Below are positions 51,757-60,080 of a stretch of 64,000 nucleotides of DNA, one piece after another. Below the pieces are notes generated by a model that was not told the origin of the DNA, ran no database searches, and was given only the letters and a program-made list of their open reading frames with translations. This DNA is from TMED14 sp041158165 (GTDB lineage: Bacteria; Bacteroidota; Bacteroidia; Flavobacteriales; Schleiferiaceae). A program made the position numbers and the translations under genes. The stretch lies in NCBI GenBank assembly GCA_041158165.1, contig JBEBBW010000001.1, positions 1 through 64,000 of the forward strand. Direction: 5' to 3'. How positions within the stretch are numbered: position 1 is the stretch's first letter; every line of letters begins with the position of its first letter.

Positions 51757-53151
51757 TTACATGTGTATGGCTCGCTTCGCCGTAGCGTCGAGGGCAGCCT
51801 CTTTGATGGCTTCGGTGTAGGTCGGGTGTCCGTGGCAAATACGGGCCACGTCTTCAGCCGAAGCGCGGTATTCCATCGCCACAGCCAATTCCATGATGAG
51901 GTCGGCGGCGCGGGCACCCACGATGTGGGCACCGAGCACCTCGTCGGTGCTAGCGTCGGCCAAAATCTTCACAAAACCGTCGGTATCGCCTGAAGCGCGG
52001 CTGCGCCCAAGGGCACGCATCGGGAAGTTGCCCACCTTGTAGCCGCGGCCGCTGGCCTTGAGCTCCTCTTCGGTCTTGCCGACGCTCGCCGCCTCGGGCC
52101 ACGTGTACACGATTCCCGGAATCAAGTTGTAGTCGATGTGGGGTTTCTGGCCCGCGATCTGCTCGGCCACCACCACGCCCTCTTCTTCGGCCTTGTGGGC
52201 AAGCATGGCTCCGCGCACCACGTCGCCAATGGCATAAATGTGGGGCTGGGTCGTCTGCAGGTGGTCGTTGACGTTCAGGCGTCCGCGCTCGTCGGCCGTC
52301 AAACCGGCCGCCTCGTAGTTCAGGCCGGCGGTATTGGCCTTGCGGCCCACGGCCACCAGGCAGTAATCCCCTTCCACGGTTACGGTGTTGCCCTTCTTGT
52401 CGGTGGCGGTCACGGTGACCACATCGCCGGCGCGCGAAACGCCCTCAACTTTGGTACCAAGGTGGAAGTTCATGCCCATCTTGCGGAGCACGCGCTGCAT
52501 TTCTTTGCCGATAGCACCGTCCATCGTGGCGAGAATAGAATCCGCGAACTCCACCACCGTCACCTCGGCACCCAGGCGCTTGTACACGCTGCCGAGCTCG
52601 AGGCCGATGACGCCGCCGCCGATGACAATGAGGCGCTTGGGAACTTCCGGAAGGCTCAGGGCCTCGGTCGAGCTGATGATGCGCTCGCCGTCGAACTTGG
52701 CGAACGGCAGCTCAATGGGCGTGGAGCCGGTGGCCACGATGATGTGCTTGGCCTTCACCGTCTGCTCCTCGACGCCCGCAACCTTGACGGTGTGGGCGTC
52801 CACGAACGAGCCGAGCCCTTTGAGGACCGTGACCTTGTTTTTGTTCATCAAGAAGTCGATACCCGAGCAGGTCGTGTCCACCACTTGCTTCTTGCGGGCC
52901 ATCATCTGGGGCCAGTTGATTTTGGGCGCCTCGACGTCGATGCCGTGCTCGGCAAAGGCGTGGGTCGCGTTGTAGTAGTGCTCCGACGAGTCCAGCAAGG
53001 CTTTGGACGGGATGCAGCCGACGTTCAGGCAGGTTCCGCCCAAGGTGGGGTCTTTTTCAACCAAAGCCGTGTTCAATCCGAGCTGAGCGCAGCGAATGGC
53101 GCTCACGTAGCCTCCGGGGCCGGCGCCGATAACGAGTACGTCGTATTCCAT
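51757..53151 (-). CDS. lpdA: Dihydrolipoyl dehydrogenase
   Basis: The E3 flavoenzyme of 2-oxoacid dehydrogenase and glycine cleavage complexes. The 464 residues show the FAD motif 'DVLVIGAGPGGYVSAIRCAQ' at the N-terminus, the redox-active 'GGTCLNVGCIPSKALL' (about 40-55), the NAD motif 'LIVIGGGVIGLELGSVY', 'HIYAIGDV' and the C-terminal dimer region with 'CHGHPTYTEAIKEA' (His-Glu pair). The ATG at 53151 lies 4 bases after a perfect TACCTTTG box. The frame upstream to 53220 is not conserved. Confidence 0.97.
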   Translation of the reverse strand: MEYDVLVIGAGPGGYVSAIRCAQLGLNTALVEKDPTLGGTCLNVGCIPSKALLDSSEHYYNATHAFAEHGIDVEAPKINWPQMMARKKQVVDTTCSGIDFLMNKNKVTVLKGLGSFVDAHTVKVAGVEEQTVKAKHIIVATGSTPIELPFAKFDGERIISSTEALSLPEVPKRLIVIGGGVIGLELGSVYKRLGAEVTVVEFADSILATMDGAIGKEMQRVLRKMGMNFHLGTKVEGVSRAGDVVTVTATDKKGNTVTVEGDYCLVAVGRKANTAGLNYEAAGLTADERGRLNVNDHLQTTQPHIYAIGDVVRGAMLAHKAEEEGVVVAEQIAGQKPHIDYNLIPGIVYTWPEAASVGKTEEELKASGRGYKVGNFPMRALGRSRASGDTDGFVKILADASTDEVLGAHIVGARAADLIMELAVAMEYRASAEDVARICHGHPTYTEAIKEAALDATAKRAIHM

Positions 53152-53155
53152 GCCA

Positions 53156-53163
53156 CAAAGGTA
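53156..53163 (-). promoter_or_regulatory. -7 box TACCTTTG for lpdA
   Basis: A perfect TAnnTTTG ending 4 bases before the ATG at 53151. Confidence 0.6.
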
Positions 53164-53248
53164 GGCCTCACGGGCGTGCGCGAGGGTGGATTTCAGGGCG
53201 GAATTCTGCATCGCAACCACCCTAAATCCACGCCAAAAGTTAACCGAA

Positions 53249-54853
53249 CTACGCCGGCGTCACACCCCGAAGGCGGCGCACAATCAGGCTCAGCACCAAA
53301 AAGCCAAACACAAATCCGCTCCACTGACCCAGAATGTCGCCATGGCGCACAAAAAAGGTCGGCACACGAAATGTGGGCACGCTCGCGCGCAGCATGCCCT
53401 CTTGGTCCCAACCCAGCGACTGCTGAATCTGCCCGTCGGGGCCAATCACGGCCGAAATTCCGGTGTTGGCGCTGCGAAGGACTGCTCGATGCTGCTCGAT
53501 GGCACGCAACCGGGCGTAGTGCAGGTGGGCGACGTGGCCCGAGGTGTTGCCCCACCAGCCGTCGTTCGTAATAATGGCCAGTACCTCGGCGCCTTTGGCG
53601 CTGAATTCTGCGGCATAGGGTCCAAAGTCCTGTTCCCAGCAAATCGGAGTTCCGACGCGCGGTAGGTCTGGTCCCGCCTCAAAGACGCCGCGCTCCGGCT
53701 GCGTGGCCAAGGTTCCGCTCGTACCGCCCAACGAAATCGTCAGGTCGCCCAGCACGGCGCGCAGGGTGGACGCCATCGGCATCGTTTCGACGCCCACTAC
53801 GAGCTTGGACTTGCGGTAAATCTGCAGCGGCATTCCCGCGCGGGCAAAAACCGCACTGTTGGCCCAGCTCACGTAGCGGCGGTCGTCGATTCGCCGAGCT
53901 GCGGGGTTTTCAGGTTCCGCCTCATGCAACCGGTAGGTAGTTGCCCCCAAGACGACGCCCCAGCCTTGACGCAAAAGGGGCTCAAAGGCAATCAGCGAAG
54001 GCCAATTGGAAGCGTAGTTTTCGTCCAGGCCTTCGTGCAAAAAGGTCTCCGGCAACACAAGCAATCCGGGAGCGGAATCTGCTTGGGCCGCAGAAAGCGA
54101 GGCCCACTTCCGCGCTTGATCCAAGTCGGGAGTTTGAAACTTTTGGGTGTAGGGATCCACGTTGGGCTGCACCACCAGTGCGCGCACGTTGCCCGACGGC
54201 ACTTGGGCGTCCAACCAGGCCCCAAGTCCGTAGCTCGCTACCAAGGGGATTCCGAGCACCGCCACTAAACCAAGGCGCAAGGCTTTGGCCCCTCCGCGCA
54301 TCAACTGCCAGTACACCGCATTGGCGAGCAGCAACCAAAGGGTTCCGCCGCGCGGCCCCGTCCAAGCGTACCAGCGCACCCAGTGCGGAACCTCGGCAAA
54401 CGCGTTGCCCAGGTTGAGCCAGGGAAAACTAAAGGCCCAGTCGTCGTGAAGCAATTCGATCGAAACCCATCCCGTGACCCAAATCCACAGCGCCGTGCGC
54501 ACCCCAACCTGGCGCGCGGTATAGCTGTACAGCACCCAAACTCCGCCCATCAAAATCCCGTTGATGAGTACGGCGCCCAGCACGCCCGACCAGTGTGCGC
54601 CGGCGACCCACCAGGTCGTTCCGAGGTTGAACAGGGCCATGCTCAAAAGGGCCCATCGCCCATACGCCGCCAACGAGGCACCGGCGGAGCGCATCCGTGC
54701 TTCAAGCTCGAGCATCGGAACCATGGCCACCCACAAGAGCGGGGCGAGCAAGGGCATGTCGTGAAAACCAAGGGCACCCGGCCAAGCCAGGCTGAGGAGC
54801 ACCGGCGTGAGCAAGGCCAGGCCCCAATGAGGCAGTCGGTCGAGAATCGTCAT
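53249..54853 (-). CDS. lnt: Apolipoprotein N-acyltransferase
   Basis: Lnt adds the third acyl chain to lipoproteins at the outer face of the inner membrane. The 534-residue protein has about six N-terminal membrane segments, then a nitrilase-fold domain with the triad Glu in 'LVLPETFLHEG', Lys in 'YRKSKLVVGVETMP' and Cys in 'PICWEQDF', and a last membrane helix ('WSGFVFGFLVLSLIVRRL'). The ATG at 54853 follows a TACCTTTG box by 5 bases and gives a normal family start. Several lipoproteins in the window are likely substrates. Confidence 0.95.
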   Translation of the reverse strand: MTILDRLPHWGLALLTPVLLSLAWPGALGFHDMPLLAPLLWVAMVPMLELEARMRSAGASLAAYGRWALLSMALFNLGTTWWVAGAHWSGVLGAVLINGILMGGVWVLYSYTARQVGVRTALWIWVTGWVSIELLHDDWAFSFPWLNLGNAFAEVPHWVRWYAWTGPRGGTLWLLLANAVYWQLMRGGAKALRLGLVAVLGIPLVASYGLGAWLDAQVPSGNVRALVVQPNVDPYTQKFQTPDLDQARKWASLSAAQADSAPGLLVLPETFLHEGLDENYASNWPSLIAFEPLLRQGWGVVLGATTYRLHEAEPENPAARRIDDRRYVSWANSAVFARAGMPLQIYRKSKLVVGVETMPMASTLRAVLGDLTISLGGTSGTLATQPERGVFEAGPDLPRVGTPICWEQDFGPYAAEFSAKGAEVLAIITNDGWWGNTSGHVAHLHYARLRAIEQHRAVLRSANTGISAVIGPDGQIQQSLGWDQEGMLRASVPTFRVPTFFVRHGDILGQWSGFVFGFLVLSLIVRRLRGVTPA

Positions 54854-54858
54854 AAGCC

Positions 54859-54866
54859 CAAAGGTA
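54859..54866 (-). promoter_or_regulatory. -7 box TACCTTTG for lnt
   Basis: A perfect TAnnTTTG ending 5 bases before the lnt ATG, 6 bases from the divergent pssA box. Confidence 0.6.
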
Positions 54867-54872
54867 GCGACG

Positions 54873-54880
54873 TACTTTTG
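54873..54880 (+). promoter_or_regulatory. -7 box TACTTTTG for pssA
   Basis: A perfect TAnnTTTG ending 4 bases before the pssA ATG. Confidence 0.6.
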
Positions 54881-54884
54881 CTTC

Positions 54885-55559
54885 ATGCGATGGATTCCAA
54901 ACGCCCTTACGCTGGGCAATGTGGCCTGCGGCATGGCCGCGATCTGGTACTTGATGTTCCAGAATTACGAATATGCTGCCGTCGCCGTGGTGCTGGCGTT
55001 TGCCTTTGACGGCCTTGACGGATGGGCCGCGCGCAAAGTCGGCGTCAGCGGGGAACTGGGCGTGCAGCTCGACAGTTTGGCCGACGCCATCACGTTCGGA
55101 GTGGTTCCGGGATTCATGTGGATGCAGCTCGGCATGTGGATGAACACCGGCTACAGTTGGCCTGCGCTGCCCGTACTTGGATGGGCCGTCACGTTGGCTT
55201 CGGTCTACCGCTTGGCGCGCTTCAACTCGACCATGAAGGACCATCTGGGATTTATCGGCATGCCGACGCCGGCCAACACCGCCTTTGCGCTGGGCCTCAT
55301 GTTCGCCGTTGACGCAGAACTTATTCCGGCCCACCCAGCGATCTTTTTGGCCGCCTTAGCCTGGTCGGTGTACAGCCTGAATGCGGACTTTTCGGTGGCC
55401 TCCTTTAAAGACATGCCGGCGGGTTGGGCTCGGCGCGGATTTCGCATCGGGTGGCTGGTGATTTCGCTGAGCGCTTTTGTGCTTTGGGGCTTGGCCGCAA
55501 TGGCGGTTGCCGTACCTTTGCTGCCTCTAGTTTCTGCCCTCGAAAAACGCTTTTTATGA
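54885..55559 (+). CDS. pssA: CDP-diacylglycerol--serine O-phosphatidyltransferase
   Basis: PssA makes phosphatidylserine, the precursor of phosphatidylethanolamine. The 224-residue membrane protein starts 'IPNALTLGNVACGMAAIWY' and has the CDP-alcohol transferase motif 'DGLDGWAARKVGVSGELGVQ' followed by 'LDSLAD', then about six hydrophobic segments. Length and motif order are standard. It overlaps purS by 4 bases (ATGA). Confidence 0.95.
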   Translation: MRWIPNALTLGNVACGMAAIWYLMFQNYEYAAVAVVLAFAFDGLDGWAARKVGVSGELGVQLDSLADAITFGVVPGFMWMQLGMWMNTGYSWPALPVLGWAVTLASVYRLARFNSTMKDHLGFIGMPTPANTAFALGLMFAVDAELIPAHPAIFLAALAWSVYSLNADFSVASFKDMPAGWARRGFRIGWLVISLSAFVLWGLAAMAVAVPLLPLVSALEKRFL

Positions 55560-55810
55560 AATTCCGCGCTGAAATCAACGTGATGCCCCACAAGGCACTT
55601 TTGGACCCCCAAGGCAAGGCCGTGAGCCACAGCATGCCTTCACTCGGACTGCCTGAAGTGGGCGGAGTGCGCATCGGCAAGCACATCACGCTGGAGGTCG
55701 AGGCAGCCAGCAAAGATGAAGCCCACGAAAAAGTGACGTTGGCCTGCCAAAAGTTGCTCGCCAACCCGATCATGGAAAGCTTCGAGTTCGAGCTATTCAA
55801 CCAAGCTTAA
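55556..55810 (+). CDS. purS: Phosphoribosylformylglycinamidine synthase subunit PurS
   Basis: PurS is the small bridging subunit that holds PurQ and small-type PurL together in purine synthesis. The 84 residues match the family along their length: 'FRAEINVMPHKALLDPQGKAV', split after the first strand, then 'GVRIGKHITLEVEA' and 'CQKLLANPIMESFEFEL'. The ATG at 55556 overlaps the pssA stop. PurQ and PurL are not in the window. A TACCTTTG at 55513-55520 within pssA could be an extra promoter, but it also simply encodes 'VPL'. Confidence 0.9.
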   Translation: MKFRAEINVMPHKALLDPQGKAVSHSMPSLGLPEVGGVRIGKHITLEVEAASKDEAHEKVTLACQKLLANPIMESFEFELFNQA

Positions 55811-55814
55811 AACC

Positions 55815-56798
55815 ATGGAATACCGTCGATTAGGTCGCTCAGGCTTGCAGCTTAGCGAGCTGTCGTTCGGCACCTGGATTACCTTCGGGAACCAAATTCC
55901 CTACCCCACCGCCAAGGACCTTTTTGTCGCCGCCTACGACGCCGGCGTGAACTTTTTTGACAACGCCGAGGTGTACGCCCACGGCGAGTCCGAACGCGTC
56001 ATGGGCCGAATTCTTAGCGAAGTAGGCTGGTCCCGCGACAGCTACACCGTGTCGTCCAAGGTGTTTTTTGGCGCAGGCGGCAAGCTTCCGACCCAGCGCG
56101 GACTGCACCGCAAGCACGTCCTCGAGGCCTGCCATCAGGCCCTGGAGCGCTTGCGCGTCGACTACCTCGACCTGTACTTCTGCCACCGTCCCGACAAGCA
56201 GACGCCGATCGAAGAGACGGTCTGGACGATGCACCAGCTAATCATGCAGGGCAAAATTCTGTACTGGGGCACCTCAGAGTGGAGCGCCGAAGAAATCATG
56301 GACGCCCAGCGCGTCGCCGACCAGCACCACCTCATCGGCCCAACTATGGAGCAGCCGCAGTACAACCTGCTGCACCGCGAAAAAATGGAGTCGGAATTCC
56401 TTCGGCTCTTTGACCGAATCGGACTCGGAACCACCATTTGGTCGCCCCTGGCTTCGGGCATTTTGACCAACAAATACCGCGACGGACTGCGCGACGATTT
56501 TCGCCTGAACCGCGACGAACTGGCCTGGCTGAAGGACCGCAACGTGGTTGACGAAAAGCTAGCCGTCGCCGGACGCTTGGCTGACTTAGCCGCCGAACTA
56601 GGCATCAGCCCAGCCCAGCTGAGCATCGCTTGGTGCCTGAAAAATCACCATGTTTCGACTGTGATGCTCGGCGCGACCCGCGTGGAGCAGCTGCGCGAAA
56701 ACCTGGCTGCCGCCGACGCGGTGGTGTTGCTCACGCCAGAGGTCATGGACCGAATTGAGGGCATCGTGCAGAACAAGCCGGAGCTCGCTCCCTACTGA
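55815..56798 (+). CDS. Aldo/keto reductase, potassium-channel beta-subunit type
   Basis: A 327-residue NADPH-dependent oxidoreductase with a TIM-barrel fold. It starts 'MEYRRLGRSGLQLSELSFGT' and shows the tetrad 'FFDNAEVYAHGESER' (Asp, Tyr), 'SSKVFF' (Lys), 'FCHRPD' (His), then 'WGTSEWSAEEI' and 'GATRVEQLRENL'. This is the YghZ/Kv-beta group that reduces aldehydes such as methylglyoxal. It begins 4 bases after purS, so it is probably in the pssA-purS operon, though no pathway link is evident. Confidence 0.9.
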   Translation: MEYRRLGRSGLQLSELSFGTWITFGNQIPYPTAKDLFVAAYDAGVNFFDNAEVYAHGESERVMGRILSEVGWSRDSYTVSSKVFFGAGGKLPTQRGLHRKHVLEACHQALERLRVDYLDLYFCHRPDKQTPIEETVWTMHQLIMQGKILYWGTSEWSAEEIMDAQRVADQHHLIGPTMEQPQYNLLHREKMESEFLRLFDRIGLGTTIWSPLASGILTNKYRDGLRDDFRLNRDELAWLKDRNVVDEKLAVAGRLADLAAELGISPAQLSIAWCLKNHHVSTVMLGATRVEQLRENLAAADAVVLLTPEVMDRIEGIVQNKPELAPY

Positions 56799-56844
56799 TT
56801 TTCAGACGATTCGCTAGCGCGAGGCGTTGAAGTACGTTTAACCT

Positions 56845-56918
56845 CGGCTGCGAAAGCCGTTGGAACCGACTGCGCGCTCGGTCGCGTTGGAGTTTTGGTC
56901 CGTTCCCCACCGTGGGGA
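56845..56918 (+). promoter_or_regulatory. Structured leader upstream of the three-gene fibre-like operon
   Basis: In the 146-base gap before 56945 lie three potential hairpins: CGGCT/AGCCG (56845-56859), ACCGA/TCGGT (56865-56882) and the palindrome TCCCCAC-C-GTGGGGA (56904-56918). A TACGTTTA box at 56833-56840 could start the transcript. No TAnnTTTG box is near the ATG, unlike most genes here. Confidence 0.4.
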
Positions 56919-56944
56919 GCGCTAACTACTAAACTCCCTTTTTT

Positions 56945-57487
56945 ATGCGTACGTTGATTTTTACCGGTTCGCTGATGGCCACATTGGCCGCCTCAGCCCA
57001 AAGTGCTGATTTTGTCGATGCCATTTTTGAAATAGATGAAGCAGCCATGATCCGTGCGGTGAATGCCCAAGGCGGAAACCTCACCGACATGACCTTTCAG
57101 ATTACCGCTCCGGGCCAAGCAGGCGCCGCGTTTCCCGGCGTTGCAAGCCAAGTAATGTACCTGCAGTACACGTCGGTCAAATCGGCCGCGCCCGACGACC
57201 AGCGCACGCTGAGTGTAGACGTAGTGGGCGGCGACTTCCCAGCGGGCGTGAGCCTTTCGCTGGCAGCAAACCCAGCGGGAACCGGGAGCACCGGCGCGGG
57301 CCACGAAGTCGTGCTCTCCAATACCCAGCAAACCGGCGTCCTGGTTTCGGGAATCGGTTCAGCCTACAGTGGCACCTCGGCGGGGCAAGGCATTCCCATC
57401 GTGTGCTTGGTCAACTTCACGACAGAAAACCTCGATGCCTCCACGGCGGGGGTAGTTTCGCTTCAGTACACCTTGAGCAACTACTAG
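56945..57487 (+). CDS. Secreted beta-rich protein, fibre-subunit-like
   Basis: A 180-residue protein with signal peptide 'MRTLIFTGSLMATLAASAQ'. The mature part is low in charge and rich in Ala, Gly, Ser, Thr and Val, with alternating strands ('VMYLQYTSVKSA', 'RTLSVDVVGGDFPAGVSLSLAA', 'GVLVSGIGSAYSGTSAGQG') and a C-terminal strand 'AGVVSLQYTLSNY'. This final alternating strand with Tyr resembles pilin or spore-coat-U-type subunits, where it donates or completes the fold, but I cannot assign a family. One Cys only ('PIVCLVN'). It is the first gene of an operon with a chaperone-like and a barrel gene. Confidence 0.7.
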   Translation: MRTLIFTGSLMATLAASAQSADFVDAIFEIDEAAMIRAVNAQGGNLTDMTFQITAPGQAGAAFPGVASQVMYLQYTSVKSAAPDDQRTLSVDVVGGDFPAGVSLSLAANPAGTGSTGAGHEVVLSNTQQTGVLVSGIGSAYSGTSAGQGIPIVCLVNFTTENLDASTAGVVSLQYTLSNY

Positions 57488-57488
57488 C

Positions 57489-58136
57489 ATGCGGATTTCG
57501 CGCTTGCGGGGCAGCCTCGTTGGGGTTGCCTCGCTGGCTAGCTTGGTTGCCGCGGGTCAAGTAGTCGTGTGCAATGGGCTCAGCCATTTTCATTCGCTTG
57601 GTACGCCCGCCGCGGGCGTAATTGAGCTATATAATTCAAGTACCGAACCCGTGACTGCGGTGCTATCAGTGGACAGTCTATGGGGTCCGCAACGGAGCGT
57701 ACAACTCCCCAGCGAGGTAGCGTTTCAAGGCAAAGAGCGCAAGTCAATTCCCTATGTGTGGCCAGACGCCGACTCAAGCAGTCAGGGCACGCGCATCTAC
57801 TTGAGCACGGTCCCGAAAACAGATACGGTGCATCAGGTAGTCGGAACAATGCGCATTAACGTCACCACACGCTACGCCGTTGACCTTTACCGTGGCCCAA
57901 TTGGCGATGCGGTGTCACTCAGCTGGAATGGAGACTCCGTTACGGTGACCAACGCAAGCCCCGATTTTTGGGCAGGCACTTGCTATTCCCTCCACGGGCT
58001 CGAACGCGGAACGCACCGAATAGCCAGCGGTGTCCTACGGCCCGGCGACCGTCGAACATGGATCGTGCCTCCAGGCGCTGACGGCATTTGGCTTGAAAAC
58101 GTGCGCGGGCAAGTAGCGGCTAGCCTTAAGCCATGA
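57489..58136 (+). CDS. Periplasmic chaperone-like Ig-fold protein
   Basis: A 215-residue protein with signal peptide ending 'LVAAGQ'. The N-terminal domain looks like a PapD-type fimbrial chaperone: 'GVIELYNSSTEPVTAVLSVD' (first strands), 'FQGKERKSIPYVWPD' (Pro and basic residue before the G1-like edge), 'TRIYLSTVPK' and 'GTMRINVTTRYAVDLYRG'. The second domain is smaller ('VSLSWNGDSVTVTNASPDFW', 'GVLRPGDRRTWIVPPGADG'), also as in fimbrial chaperones ('N...P...' and 'L.PG......P'). It starts one base after the subunit-like gene. Similarity is by pattern only. Confidence 0.65.
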   Translation: MRISRLRGSLVGVASLASLVAAGQVVVCNGLSHFHSLGTPAAGVIELYNSSTEPVTAVLSVDSLWGPQRSVQLPSEVAFQGKERKSIPYVWPDADSSSQGTRIYLSTVPKTDTVHQVVGTMRINVTTRYAVDLYRGPIGDAVSLSWNGDSVTVTNASPDFWAGTCYSLHGLERGTHRIASGVLRPGDRRTWIVPPGADGIWLENVRGQVAASLKP

Positions 58137-59380
58137 CCTTTGCGCTTTGGTGGGCACTGACCACAGCGCCGGGCGGACTTTGGCCTACGCTTGGCTTTTC
58201 GTGGAGCACTGCCGAAAATAACCTGTGGCTTCAATCTGCTCCCACCCGGTTTGGTGGCCGTCCTCAGTTCTCAGCTAACCATGGCCCATGGGCCCTTAAG
58301 TACGGCAGCCAGTCTGCAGGCTGGGGCTGGAGCCTTACCCACAAGGGAATAGGGATTTGGCGCTCCGACCATGGCACGATTGGAGCAATGGGGGCGGTTC
58401 GCGGCCACCTCGGATCCAAACCGTGGACTGCACAAGCCACATGGCAACCCAATCAATGGGTGGGTCGCGCTTCGTGGAACGGCATTAGCGTCCAGCGATC
58501 CATTGGGGGAACCCATTCGGCGACCTGGCATAACGGATCCCAATGGATCGAATTAATCCAGCACGGCCCGAGCCGCAGCGTCGGTTTTCACGACGGAACC
58601 CTGGACGCCCGCTACACTTGGGGACCTAACGTTCGCGGCCACCTAGTCCGACTTCGCACGTCAGAGTCAAGCCTAGAATGGCGGCGTAGCCAAAATGTAC
58701 ATAGCATTCAGCAGCAGCTGACTTGGTCGCTTACGCTTCGCGAATACCGAATTTGGCTGCACCTTTCCGAACGCAATGGCAGCCCCCAACTCAACATGCG
58801 CGGTTGGATTCAAACGCCGCGCGCTGGCGGATGGACCGCCGGATGGTCGTCGGGGCTTGCGATGATTCGGTGGAATGCCCCCAACCGTGGCGCCTTCTCT
58901 GGAACCTACATTGAATTAGGTAATCCCTATCGTGTGGGCCTCAGCTACCGTGGCGTCCGGGTGGCCGCCGAATGGAATGCGCTGAACCAGCGTTTTGCCG
59001 CAAGCCTTGCTGCGCGGCATCAATGGACCCCTAAACCTATACCTACCGAGGTAGTCAAGGAAATTGGGGTGCCCGCATGGGTTGACCTCAATCTTGAGCT
59101 CGTGGGAAATCCTCCGGAACTCACCTTGGAATTCTGCGGAACCCACTCCTACCGCTTGCACGTACTGCCGCAGGCGCGGCAATGGAAGGACCACATTCCG
59201 CCCGGAACCTATGCCGTGCGCGGAACGCCTCCACCGGGCTGGAAGTGGGTTCTACCAAAGGACAGCATTCGACTTGAGTCGGGAAAAATCAGCCAATTAT
59301 GGGTGCGCCTGGAGCGCCCAACAGGCTACGTGCGCTGGATCAGCGCGCCAAGTGAATCTGGGGAATCAGGTAGCCCATAG
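58133..59380 (+). CDS. Outer-membrane beta-barrel with C-terminal beta-sandwich domain
   Basis: A 415-residue protein. A short hydrophobic N-terminus ('MTFALWWALTTAPGGLWPTLG') may be the export signal. Residues about 20-300 have dense alternating amphipathic strands rich in Trp ('GPWALKYGSQSAGWGWSL', 'GRASWNGISVQRSIGG', 'GGWTAGWSSGLAMIRWN'), as in a barrel of about 18-20 strands. Residues about 315-405 look like a transthyretin/CnaB-type beta-sandwich ('PPGTYAVRGTPPPGWKW', 'DSIRLESGKISQLWVRLE'). With the chaperone-like gene before it (ATGA overlap), an usher-like export pore is a reasonable hypothesis. It is half the size of a classical usher. Its last 41 bases overlap the convergent PAP2 gene. 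Confidence 0.62.
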   Translation: MTFALWWALTTAPGGLWPTLGFSWSTAENNLWLQSAPTRFGGRPQFSANHGPWALKYGSQSAGWGWSLTHKGIGIWRSDHGTIGAMGAVRGHLGSKPWTAQATWQPNQWVGRASWNGISVQRSIGGTHSATWHNGSQWIELIQHGPSRSVGFHDGTLDARYTWGPNVRGHLVRLRTSESSLEWRRSQNVHSIQQQLTWSLTLREYRIWLHLSERNGSPQLNMRGWIQTPRAGGWTAGWSSGLAMIRWNAPNRGAFSGTYIELGNPYRVGLSYRGVRVAAEWNALNQRFAASLAARHQWTPKPIPTEVVKEIGVPAWVDLNLELVGNPPELTLEFCGTHSYRLHVLPQARQWKDHIPPGTYAVRGTPPPGWKWVLPKDSIRLESGKISQLWVRLERPTGYVRWISAPSESGESGSP

Positions 59381-60080
59381 CGGCTCCGACCGCCAATCCA
59401 ACGAGGACATCTGAAGGGTAGTGCTTGCCGGCCTCCACGCGCTGCCAAGCGACGTAGGCGGGAACTGCGGCGGCGGCGGACCACACCCACGGCGTCCACT
59501 TGGACCCCGGGTGCAGGTCGGTCCACACTTTGGCCGCAAACACGGCATTGCAGGCGGTCATGCTCGAATGCCCTGAGAAAAAGGACTTGCGCGCGTCCGA
59601 CTCCATTCGATCAGCTAATGGCGCAGCGTCGTAGTAGACAAAGGGGCGGTTGCGCTTTACGCTGTTCTTAACCAGGTCGGTTACCATCAGCGTGCTCAGG
59701 TTGGTCTGAAACCAAAGACTGCCAAGCACGGCTCCGTCGCGCACCCACTGTTCGCGAGGAGTCTGGGCAAGCACGCTCAAGCCCGCCGCACCAAACGCAG
59801 CGAGCATTCCCACGTCCGAACGGGTTCCGGCGGACGGATTCCAGCGGTTCAGCGCGACCGCGTCCAACGCCGAAACGTTGCGGGGCTCGAGAAGCTGCAG
59901 TTCCGCTTCTGTCCAAGGCTCCAGTCGGTCGCCTAGATGCCAATTGACCGCGGCAAGTCCGAGTGAAACGCCGTACACGGGCACGTCGACCGCCGGACGA
60001 ATTTGGTAGGGAAGCTGTGCACTAACCTGTAGCGAGGAGAGTACCATCAAGGCAGATAAGTAGGTCCGCACCGTCATCAT
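59340..60080 (-). CDS. PAP2-family phosphatase, exported
   Basis: A 246-residue PAP2 (type 2 phosphatidic acid phosphatase) protein. It has a signal-like N-terminus ('YLSALMVLSSLQVSAQ') and the three phosphatase motifs: 'KNSVKRNRPF', 'SFFSGHSSMTA' and 'QRVEAGKHYPSDVLVG'. The family acts on lipid phosphates such as undecaprenyl pyrophosphate, lipid A or phosphatidylglycerophosphate on the periplasmic side. I start at the ATG at 60080, which overlaps the GH13 stop (ATGA), so it is translated with that gene. Substrate unknown. Confidence 0.9.
   Translation of the reverse strand: MMTVRTYLSALMVLSSLQVSAQLPYQIRPAVDVPVYGVSLGLAAVNWHLGDRLEPWTEAELQLLEPRNVSALDAVALNRWNPSAGTRSDVGMLAAFGAAGLSVLAQTPREQWVRDGAVLGSLWFQTNLSTLMVTDLVKNSVKRNRPFVYYDAAPLADRMESDARKSFFSGHSSMTACNAVFAAKVWTDLHPGSKWTPWVWSAAAAVPAYVAWQRVEAGKHYPSDVLVGLAVGAAMGYLIPQIHLAR

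Noticed and set aside
52138..53571. 477-codon open frame antisense to lpdA and the lnt 3' end
   Set aside because: It mirrors lpdA codons and has the His/Gly/Val-rich look of an antisense frame.
55513..55520. TACCTTTG inside pssA as a promoter for purS
   Set aside because: It is a perfect box 35 bases before purS, but it also encodes a normal pssA segment and purS is coupled to pssA by ATGA. The call cannot be decided from sequence alone.
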